NCBI GenBank assembly: GCA_024663395.1
Contig: JANFAH010000045.1
Location: 248,001 to 312,000, forward strand
Length of the DNA stretch: 64,000 nt
Source of the DNA: Pisolithus tinctorius
Lineage: Eukaryota; Basidiomycota; Agaricomycetes; Boletales; Pisolithaceae
Direction of reading: 5' to 3'
Part shown: positions 54,851 to 64,000 of the stretch, in pieces
Layout of the letters: each line of letters opens with the position of its first letter
Position numbering within the stretch: position 1 is the first letter of the stretch
Translations under genes and position numbers: made by a program
The notes under the pieces: model-generated
What the model saw: only the letters and a program-made list of their open reading frames with translations
Told to the model about the DNA's origin: nothing
The model's database searches: none

Positions 54851-55120
54851 CAGTGACACCACTTACCATGGGATGGTCAGCCTTCATCATCCACCTCAGT
54901 GTTACTGGCATTGACTTTCGCTACAGGGAGAGAGCATGCATAACTTGTTGATGAGTTGTGCAAACAACAAAAGCACTTACATGGTTCTCTTGGTTAATCT
55001 GCAAGTGAATTATCATTTGGTAAGTGAGTGGCCAATTGCTATCATAGCTATCCCATGCTTACCAAATGCAGGGCCCTTGGATTTCTTGGTGGCCTTAGGG
55101 ATGATGTGAGTGCCACCACC

Positions 55121-55855
55121 TGTCATGACTGTGCATTCATTCTAAGTCCTCACTCACTCCACACCCTATTCCACTGGTCATTCACTCACTCTGCACCAAC
55201 TCTGCCCACCTTCTGTCATTTATGAACCATCTCTGCTCCAACTGCTGTCAGACTTGTACTGCTCTCCTACTGGACCATGCAGACCATTCTCTGAGGAGTC
55301 ATGTGACTACCCTTTGGACTTCTCCCTGACAGCATGCAGTCAGGTACTCTGCAGTGCATGCACTGCATGGTCCAGTACCTGGACTGTTCCCTTTTTGGGA
55401 TGTTCTATGTTACCTGTTTGTATGTCCTCCATCTACCCTTCATTCATTGTCTAGGAAGTTTTACTTGAAATTTTACAACTCTCCATATGTTGGTTCCAAT
55501 TCTGATTACTGTACCTCTGTAGTAGTATAAAAGCATGTATCATACTCCACTGTTCTTCAGTACAAATATTGACTTAGTTCCTACTCCCTCTGTCTCCATC
55601 TTCTGCCTGTCAGAGTTACCTCTGACTATCCATCTGTTCTCTCCCTCTGAAATATGAGGGCTGAGATTGTGCAAGGGGGTAGCACACAAGCTAAACCTGA
55701 CACCCTCACTCTGCTCTGCCTTTGTCTCAGCAGACTTCATTCCTGCCAACACTCTGCTAGTTGGAATTCAGTTCCTCTGTGTTGGACTTGCTTCTGAACC
55801 TCTCCCCAGACCTCATCTAGTGTCAGAGTTGGTCAGGGTAGGCCTGGACTTGACA
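55121..55855 (+). mobile_element. Old solo LTR of the element 1 family
   Basis: The 735-bp sequence runs TGTCATGACTG..GGACTTGACA, flanked by CCACC on both sides (55116-55120, 55856-55860). It aligns with the reverse complement of the element 1 LTR. Many CpGs have become TG or CA. TATAAAAG at 55526 lies 33 nt before the self-primer AGTACAAATAT at 55559. Confidence 0.88.
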
Positions 55856-56104
55856 CCACCCAACCTTGCCAGTGTTTCTGGACATCCATTCATCATCAGT
55901 CAACAGATGGGGAAAGGACATAGTGGATGTTATGATATGTACACTTTTTCCTTTTCATCTTATGTATCTAATCTCTCATCTTGTCTTATCTCTTCAGACT
56001 TGGTCTGGACCTTGCCTCATTGTCACCACATGCCTCCCTTATAGTATGTTCTGCTCCACTGTGATATCATTATGACATCACCATGATGTCACAGACCTCA
56101 TGTA

Positions 56105-57683
56105 CAGTGGCTCACAAAATTGTCCCAATGTTTGCATGTTTTTTCATTAATCACAGTGTAGCAAGTGAACTATCATTATTGAGTCCAAGGTGTTGGTGGA
56201 TGGATCAAAGCAGCTGGTCATGGCTCTCTGATGAGCCATATTACATAATATTTGAGTAGAAACTGATGACAGAATACCCAAATGAAAATGAGAGCTCATT
56301 GGGACAATTATGTAACTTTGTGATATACTGGGGATGTAGTCCTTGGGAACACATATGAAACATGGTGAGATGCTCACCAATGCTTACATAATATATCATA
56401 TGGTCTACTGAATGATTTGTCAACAAACAAACAATGCCAAATAGTGATTTTGCACCACTAAGCCTCCTTGCTGTAACACAAGTCAAGAAATCACCATTCT
56501 GGCTCATCAGGGACATTCTCTCAGGGCAACCTCAGAAAATGCTGGTGTACACTATAGTATAATCAATAGAATATGCTATCAGCACCATTGGTCTCTTCAG
56601 AAACCTGCTGGCAGTCATCTCCTGCACTGTTTCCCCACCAAAGCCCCATGTGTCCTGGAACTGATCAGTAGTGTGAGAGCTGAGAATGATGTGGACATCC
56701 AATCTGGCATTCATCCTATCATGAACAAACCAATCACCCACTAACTACTACATCACAGCTGAAGAAGAGCCTGCCTGAAGGCTCAGGTGAAGCACAACCC
56801 TTCTGGGCACTCCCAGTATCATGGGAGGGTTGGCCAGACTGTACTCTGAGCTGGACTGGGGATCACTGGGAAGGAGTTATTTGGTCATATAAGACTAAAG
56901 GAAATATCCAGTGCCACATAGAAGGCCAGGAATGTGCAACCAGGTAGCTCAGTAGCATATTCCTCCCATGGTACCTGGAGTGAGAGAGGGTTTAGCTTCA
57001 CCCTGACCTCCATACCAGTTTCCCCTTCACAGAAATGCACTAGTTAATGGGTGATTGGTTTGTTCATGATAGGATGAATGCCAGATTGGATGTCCACATC
57101 ATTCTCAGCTCTCACAGTACTGATTAGTCCCAGGACACATGGGGCTTTGGTGGGGAAACAGTGCAGGAGATGACTGCCAGCAGGTTTCTGAAGAGACCAA
57201 TGGTGCTGATAGCATATTCTATTGATTATACTATAGTGTACACCAGCATTTTCTGAGGTTGCCCTGAGAGAATGTCCCTGATGAGCCAGAATGGTGATTT
57301 CTTGACTTGTGTTACAGCAAGGAGGCTTAGTGGTGCAAAATCACTATTTGGCATTGTTTGTTTGTTGACAAATCATTCAGTAGACCATATGATATATTAT
57401 GTAAGCATTGGTGAGCATCTCACCATGTTTCATATGTGTTCCCAAGGACTACATCCCCAGTATATCACAAAGTTACATAATTGTCCCAATGAGCTCTCAT
57501 TTTCATTTGGGTATTCTGTCATCAGTTTCTACTCAAATATTATGTAATATGGCTCATCAGAGAGCCATGACCAGCTGCTTTGATCCATCCACCAACACCT
57601 TGGACTCAATAATGATAGTTCACTTGCTACACTGTGATTAATGAAAAAACATGCAAACATTGGGACAATTTTGTGAGCCACTG
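56105..57683. mobile_element. Palindromic Tc1-like element A2
   Basis: The 1579-bp element is flanked by TA (56103-56104, 57684-57685). Arms 56105-56747 and 57041-57683 encode the same 91-residue frame on opposite strands. The ~293-bp spacer is in the opposite orientation to that of A1, which simply reflects insertion orientation. No transposase catalytic domain. Confidence 0.9.
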
Positions 57684-57689
57684 TACATA

Positions 57690-58087
57690 TTGGTAGTGGC
57701 TATAGTGGCTACTTGGTGATAGGGTTCATCATACTAAGTGTTCAGCTGTTGTAGAAGCTATGTTGTACTGACATCAGACCTGTAGAGTTGTCTGTCTTGT
57801 TCTCCTGGTGATGGTTCACCTCAGATAGGTGAACCTTGCATTGTTGTGTTGATGCTAATGTGCATTTAGGATCTTTGTCATTATCTGTTGTGTGGTTTTT
57901 GGAAACTTGGTTGAATTGAGGATGTTTTTTATTGGCCCAACTGTACTTCTGGAGGAGGGCCCCCTCTGGAATGCAGGCAAGCCTTGGTTTCTTATGAAAC
58001 CATTATGCTTTTGTAGTTGAATTTATGTATGCACTTGTCAATGTCACTCTGCTTTGATTGTATTACAATGCTGTGTGGGGAAAAACA
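57690..58087. other. No supported feature
   Basis: Nothing recognisable lies between element A2 and the duplicated segment that starts at about 58088. Confidence 0.5.
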
Positions 58088-58193
58088 CTGGTGTACCAAG
58101 ATAAGTGGCCAGTCACTTATGGTTGTGGGGCATGCCAACAACTGTGTGGTACACACATGAGCCAGTCCAACTCTGGACAGGTACAGTGGCTCA

Positions 58194-59770
58194 AAAAAGT
58201 GTCCCAATGTTTGGTGATTTTGGAAAGAGTTGAGATTTACGAGAGAGCCAATAGGAATTAGTTCAAACTCCTGCAGGACGAAAGGTAGTACTAACCGTTG
58301 CCTTGACAACAAGGGCTTGCTTATGTAATTTGGTTGACATGCCACCAAGATATAACCATTTTAAAATGACATGTCATTGGGACACTTTTTTGAGCATGAT
58401 CTTGTCAGTCATTATTTAGTAAATAACATAAATATTTGACAACTTCTGAGGGATTTTTTGCTTCAACCCTGACTGATTATGTAATGTACATAATCCTGAG
58501 CCATGAAAATGGCTTGGGTCCCACTCAGCTAACCCTACTTCACCATGAAATACATTTTTGCCTCTGCTAGAGCAAATATCCACCTTCTTTCTGAATCTGG
58601 CCTTTCTGCTCATCAAATCTCCTCCACAACTGGTCAGGGAAGCTCTACTGTGGCCAGGGTCATCAAAGAGTTCCTGCTAGATTAAGGAAAACCTCAAACT
58701 AGGACATCCTTACCAGCCTTCTTCTCCTGGCAGAGGAGAATATTCACCAGTATGACCTCTGGAAGAGCTGAAAATGCTGTCCAGGTTGCCCATATAATGT
58801 GTGTGGCTGTTCCCTCTCCTGTCACTTCCCAAACTGTTTGCAGTGTGCTCAATTCTGCATCCCTGAAGGTGATTGTCAAGCAGGAGATGCCGCTCTTGTC
58901 TTGCAAGCATACACAACAGTGACTTGCCTTTGCTCTTAAGCACCAAAACTGGACTGTGGATGACTGCACTAGGGTCATCTGGTCAGTTGAGCCCAAGATC
59001 AATAGTATTGGACCAGATGTAAGGAAATTTGTGTGGAAAATGGTAGGGAAGTGTTTGCAGGATAATTCTCCTGCTTGACTACAGCCTTCAAGGATGCAGA
59101 ATTGAGCACACTGCAAACAGTTTGGGAAGTGACAGGAGAGGGAACAGCCACACACATTATATGGGCAGCCTGGACAGCATTTTCAGCTCTTCCAGAGGTC
59201 ATACTGGTGAATATTCTCCTCTGCCAGGAGAAGAAGGCTGGTAAGGATGTCCTAGTTTGAGGTTTTCCTTAATCTAGCAGGAACTCTTTGATGACCCTGG
59301 CCACAGTAGAGCTTCCCTGACCAGTTGTGGAGGAGATTTGATGAGCAGAAAGGCCAGATTCAGAAAGAAGGTGGATATTTGCTCTAGCAGAGGCAAAAAT
59401 GTATTTCATGGTGAAGTAGGGTTAGCTGAGTGGGACCCAAGCCATTTTCATGGCTCAGGATTATGTACATTACATAATCAGTCAGGGTTGAAGCAAAAAA
59501 TCCCTCAGAAGTTGTCAAATATTTATGTTATTTACTAAATAATGACTGACAAGATCATGCTCAAAAAAGTGTCCCAATGACATGTCATTTTAAAATGGTT
59601 ATATCTTGGTGGCATGTCAATCAAATTACATAAGCAAGCCCTTGTTGTCAAGGCAACGGTTAGTACTACCTTTCGTCCTGCAGGAGTTTGAACTAATTCC
59701 TATTGGCTCTCTCGTAAATCTCAACTCTTTCCAAAATCACCAAACATTGGGACACTTTTTTGAGCCACTG
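58194..59770. mobile_element. Palindromic Tc1-like element B2
   Basis: The 1577-bp element is flanked by TA (58192-58193, 59771-59772), with ends CAGTGGCTCAAAAAAGTGTC. Identical 66-residue frames lie on both arms (58616-58416 minus, 59338-59538 plus). Broken N-terminal transposase sequence is present in both arms, as in B1. The insertion site is matched by the intact TA at 34148. Confidence 0.9.
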
Positions 59771-60112
59771 TATGGCAACCAAAGTGCCAGTGTATGTACC
59801 CAAGATAAGCAACTGGTCACTTATTTTTTTGGGGGGGGGCATGCCATTGGGTGCACACCCAAGCCAGTCTTGCTTACTTAATTGATTACATAAGCAATAA
59901 ATAGCACCACTTTCACATAGTTCATTGATTATCTAATGTCCAAATATGGAAGTGACAGCATTACATAAGCAACAAACAAGTATATACCAAGGTCAGATTT
60001 GTGGCTGTGTAACTTTTGCATCTTGAACTTGAACCACCACCTGCTGCATTAGGATTAAGTACAAACAGATACAAAAAAGAAACTTGTCCAGCACCAACAA
60101 AACCCAGGCCAA

Positions 60113-60174
60113 GGCAAGCCAAAGTCATTGGAAAAATAAGCAACCAGTGCTTATTTCTCTCCCCCTGCCTGCAG
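60113..60174 (+). other. P1 intron duplicate with GC donor
   Basis: Counterpart of 34505-34566. The donor reads GCAAGC and P1 at 60135-60155 has lost one base. Confidence 0.5.
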
Positions 60175-60314
60175 TCCAATGACAATGACAGTAAGTCTGG
60201 CAAAAGGACTGCTGTGCCCCAGGTAAGTTGTGCCACACCTCATGCACAGGAAACCACACTGACTTGCATGTGTATCATGTCATGTCACAACTTTCCCAGC
60301 CCCCCAGACCCACT

Positions 60315-60367
60315 GTAAGTAACCTGGCACCTCTGACAAGTGACTGGTCACTTATTCTGACTTTCAG
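60315..60367 (+). other. P1 intron duplicate (53 nt)
   Basis: Counterpart of 34707-34767: GTAAGT, P1 at 60335-60356, CTTTCAG. Confidence 0.55.
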
Positions 60368-60502
60368 TTCAGGGCATCTCCACTGGAACAGATGTGGCTG
60401 CAGCCATCAATCTTTCACATGCCCAGTCCACTGCTGCCCACAGGTGGTCCATGGAAATGACCAGAGTCCCTCACACATTGGCAAGGTGAGAGGACTATTG
60501 AA

Positions 60503-61910
60503 TTGGACACCCTTTCCCAGGTGGTCCACCACCATCTTGATCCAAGCAGCCACACTCCCCTCACTATGGATGATGATGGTCAAACCCTCATTGCATCTCC
60601 CAATGGCATTGCTGATGACCATGAGTATGGTGTGGATGATCAAGTCATCATATATTCTGCCTTCCCATCCTCCAATCAGGCATTGATTGATGTATGTTCA
60701 CACTCACTTCCCTCATTCAAATTTTAGTCATGATGCCAGATTCCTGCTTTATATGACATCACAGCAGTTGAACTGGACAGGACTATGACACTGAAGAAGT
60801 GACAGGCAGCACTGGACAATTTCCACATGTCAACATAGATGACCAGTCATTGTGTGCTCATCATCTCTAACATTGGGATGGTAAGTCTTAACCTGGCATG
60901 TGCAAATATCATGGTAATTGTAGTAAGTATTACACATCTGGATCTATATATTCATCAATCACTTATACATATCACAGGACACTATGTGGTCAGCACTTGG
61001 TGATGAGCAGCCACATGGGGGAATGGTACCCCCAGCAAAAGCAAGTCCATACATACCAGCTCATCACTTGTCAACCCCAGATGTCTTTTTAAACAATATA
61101 CCATTTGATAAAGGGAAACTTCACTCCATGTTCATGGGGTGTACAGATGAAATTAATAAGTGCATGCTAGCACCCCCCCACCCATATCTAATATCCATCT
61201 CTCATGACTACAGAAGGGTTATTTGAGAATGACAATGATGGTGACAGCATATTGTCAATCTCAACCACTCATGCAGTAACAATGACAATGCACCACTGAG
61301 ACCAACATCACATGTCAATCCTAAACCAAAACCACACCCAAGCCTACCATTGACAGAAAAGGGAAATGGTCCCAGGCATCACAACACTGGGTCATTGGAC
61401 AACCCATTAGGGATGGAAGATGTCCAACCATCTGGGAGCAAGGAGATGAGTAACAAGTGTGCCCCAGTGAGTTCTCCCAAAACCACTGATAAACAGCCCA
61501 GGCACAGACAGAGTAGCACAGTGACCATGGTCAAAGCCATAGTAAACTCACTCACTGTGGTTATGGCTGCAATGCAGGCTGAGGAGGGCTCAGCAACTGT
61601 GTCAACATCACAAGACAAGTCAGCACAGACACCTCTGTGATAGACCCTGTTGACAAGATCTTGGCCCAGCTGCTGGATCCCAGTGGCCAAAATAACCCCA
61701 ATGAAGACAAAGCTCTGGCCCCCAAGAATCTCCAGTTGCCTATGCTATCACCTCTCACTCCACCCCTGCCATCAGTGCCAGATGATGCAGGTGAATCATC
61801 TGTGGGTCCAAGCACAGCTGGGTCAGGTTTTTGCAATGCCACACATGGCCACCCATTGGCAACAAACAAGGATGGGAGTGGTAGCTCCAAACCCACTTCC
61901 ATGTGCTGAA
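60503..61910 (+). pseudogene. Gene remnant fragments downstream of the duplicate
   Basis: Frames at 60503-60727 (DEVQ-like acidic Asp-rich), 60984-61226, 61350-61640 and 61637-61909 (LDPSGQNNPNEDKALAPKNL) look like exons of a disordered protein. They differ from what follows the first copy at 34.85 kb. No domain. Confidence 0.3.
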
Positions 61911-61920
61911 GGGGCACTAG

Positions 61921-61970
61921 AGGTGGCAGAGGTGGCAGAGGTGGCAGAGGTGGCAGAGGTGGCAGAGGTA
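61921..61970. repeat. AGGTGGCAG nonamer repeat
   Basis: Five and a half exact tandem copies of a 9-bp unit, ending in AGGTAGC. Confidence 0.9.
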
Positions 61971-62229
61971 GCTGTCAGGGTGAGCCATGATCTTTGTTCT
62001 CAAGTTAACTTGCCTGCCTGCTGCTCCAATCATACTATTGTCCCTATTTACATCATGCTGTCTGCTGCAATGTCCCCTACATATATCACTCTCTACTTTG
62101 CATATCCCCCCCACATCTATACATGTCTTCAGTTAGGTCATTTGTTGGTATGTTGACCATGCTGAGGAATGACATACATTTGTGTTTAGTTGTGTTGCTG
62201 TGCACATGTGCATGACTGGCATGGTGAAT

Positions 62230-63780
62230 GGACATCACAGCTGTCCATGCCAGCCAATTGCATGTGATGTGATGTGTCTCAATATTGTTTGAGGGTGCCA
62301 CATGCACATATGTATGTCAACATAGTGCCATCAAAGCTGGCAATGTATGGCATTCTTATCCTGGATGACCATCAGCACCTACACAGGATCAGAATATTAG
62401 TGGAGTATAAACTTACTGTATTACTCAGCTAATGTGTCAGAAAGGGGCACATTACATGGGATTTCATTTGTTGTGAGGAGATGCAATTAGGTGGAACACA
62501 GGATTGGAAGATTAACAAGTGGTGAGCAAATATATTTAATGCATTATAATGAATTGCCATGCTGTCATCTAAGAGCTGATCAGCAATTTTTGGCCATCCT
62601 GGATGGCTAGCATGCAACTTAACATCCCATCATCATGTGATCAGTGACCCCAACAACATTGTGGCCATCCTGGACAGCCACCTGCTTCATAGACCTCATG
62701 GTCATCTCACCTCAGGTTCTCATACCCCACATGTGATAGCCATCCAAGATGGCCAAATACTTGTTGACAGTCATCATAATATGTCTCTGATGACATTGAA
62801 TGCCAGTACTAATACCACTGCATTAAATTCTCAGAGTATCTAAGAGTGTGGTGGTGTGAGGGAAGCAAATCAGTGGTAATTGTGTGGATAAGATAGAATA
62901 ATAGTAGCAGTTGGCTGTCCAAGACAGCCAGTTGTACTGTGGGCCTGGGTCATGCAACACAACCCATTTGCAACTGATGGGCCATCCAAGAAGGCACCCA
63001 CTCATGGTGACATGATCAGAGCTGTGTGTATGTTGGCTGTCCTGGATGGCCACCCCCCTTACAGACCCCATAGGCATCTGACAATGAATGTGGTCACTTG
63101 TTACATCACTTGGAAAGGGCATGGTAGCTGGCAATTTTGAAGATTTATGTGCCCATTCCATTTCCAAAAATTTTGATATGTACCTAGCAACTGGCCATCC
63201 TGGGCAGTGCATCATCAATAGTAGGTGTGACTATTCCCTCACCAATTATATTCACATGGCTGCAGCAATTGGCAATCCAAGCAAATGTTTAGGCACAACA
63301 ATTCTAATCCCCATTATATTCATAGGTCTGTAGTGACTGGTCATCCAAGACAGCCATGATCAATTGTTAGATGCAAGAATTCCATATTCCATTACATTCA
63401 CAGGTCCATAGCAATTGGATGTCCAAGAAAGCCATCATCAAATGTGACCATTCCATTCCTCATTATATGCACAGGTACATAGTGCCTGGCCATCCAAGAT
63501 GGCCACCATCAATCATTACATGTGACCATTCCATATTAAATTACATTCACAGGTCCATAGTGATTGGTTGTCCAAGATGGCTGTCATCAATCTGAGGTGC
63601 AACCCTTTCATTCCCCATTATATGCACAGATATGTGGTGACTGACCATCCAAGACAGCCATGATCAATATTAGGTGTGACCATTCCACATTCCATTCCAT
63701 TCACATGTCTGTAGTGACTGGCCATTGAAGATAGCCATCATCCAACTTAGGTGCAACCATTCAATCTGACCATAGTCAAT
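62230..63780. repeat. Array of GGCCATCC..GGATGGCC palindromic cores
   Basis: At least fourteen imperfect palindromes of the type TGGCCATCC-NN-GATGGCCA or TGGCTGTCC-NN-GACAGCCA are spread over 1.5 kb. From about 63200 they recur every 75-90 bases with conserved flanks such as GACCATTCC and ATTATATGCACAGG, giving a satellite-like array. Frames within are repeat translations. Confidence 0.75.
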
Positions 63781-63784
63781 CTTT

Positions 63785-64000
63785 AGATCAACAACCTCCT
63801 GGACTGCAGGCCCTATGAAGTCTCTTGCAACTATGATTCCCTCATAGGCATTTCACATGATTTGCCATACTCCAATCATTTGGAACTCACTCCAATCCCT
63901 CCATTTAAATATACTTTGAAGACAGATAATCATCTCAAGGCCAAGGCCTATGTGGGTGTGGGTGATTAGTTCCTGCCTATGCCCCAAGCAGCTGGGTCAG
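63785..64000. other. No supported feature
   Basis: The last bases leave the array. They may enter coding-like sequence, but nothing can be assigned. Confidence 0.4.

Larger units (their letters stand above)
58088..60450. repeat. Duplicate of the 34.0-34.85 kb segment, split by B2
   Basis: 58088-58193 plus 59771-60450 correspond to about 34076-34850, including the exons at 60175-60222 and 60368 onward and their P1 introns. Similarity ends after CCACTGCTGCCCACA. Confidence 0.8.

Noticed and set aside
17377..57040. Inverted spacer between palindromes A1 and A2 as a site-specific invertible segment
   Set aside because: A palindromic element inserted in the opposite orientation gives the same result, and no recombinase or recombination site is seen.
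63200..63780. Regularly spaced repeats considered as a CRISPR array
   Set aside because: Repeats are imperfect and grade into their spacers, there are no cas genes, and the genome is eukaryotic.
1..64000. tRNA, rRNA and telomeric repeat signals
   Set aside because: None was found by reading. A dedicated scan such as tRNAscan-SE could still find a decayed one.

Overview
The window looks like repeat-dominated, methylation-decayed DNA of a basidiomycete fungus, most likely an agaricomycete. Supporting signs are very short introns (about 53-70 nt, GT..AG), two Ty3/gypsy chromoviruses of the Tf1/sushi self-priming kind, Tc1-like DNA transposons, and a near absence of CpG with excess TG/CA outside the youngest insertions. 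I saw no intact ordinary housekeeping gene, no tRNA and no rRNA. The species is not identifiable from what I can see.

Layout. 1-2690: short tandem repeats, then the 3' end of an unrecognised LTR retrotransposon (family X). 2691-10789: a complete young Ty3 element (element 1, minus strand, 714-bp LTRs, TSD CCAAG) nested inside a family X LTR. It carries gag, pol, a chromodomain and an extra two-exon gene on the opposite strand. 10795-16270: the rest of the family X LTR, an AGT-rich tract, AT-rich DNA, a second family X 3' end and CCAG-rich low-complexity DNA. 16734-25158: a 1.58-kb palindromic Tc1-derived element split by a second complete Ty3 element (element 2, plus strand, 18063-24905, 452-bp LTRs, TSD TTATA). 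25164-28640: decayed gene pieces. 28668-30273: a Tc1 DD34E transposon with a broken transposase. 30400-33800: decayed gene pieces and a tandem repeat. 34505-40640: pieces of a plus-strand multi-exon gene, interrupted by another palindromic Tc1 element. 40674-41344: a solo LTR of a third family. 41368-50300: pieces of minus-strand multi-exon genes with C2H2-like segments, interrupted by an old solo LTR (47740-48583). 51300-55120: gene pieces and a Tc1 relic. 55121-55855: an old solo LTR. 56105-57683 and 58194-59770: two more palindromic Tc1 elements. 59772-62000: a partial duplicate of the 34-kb locus. 62230-63780: a satellite-like array of palindromic cores.

Most notable points. (1) Many short introns contain a palindrome in the middle, and the palindrome sequence is shared among introns of one locus. 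There are three families, P1-P3; some P1 introns are tandemly duplicated with a 48-nt exon. This resembles introner-like elements. (2) P1 variants are all explained by decay of CpGs in one ancestral palindrome. (3) Element 1 carries an antisense gene for a Zn2Cys6-like, basic, acidic-tailed protein, while the element is densely strewn with CGGAG motifs. (4) Both Ty3 elements show a TATA box, a start site 33 nt downstream, and 11-nt pairing between that start and the primer-binding site. (5) The arms of each palindromic Tc1 element are nearly identical to each other but differ between elements, suggesting arm homogenisation. All comparisons were made by eye.
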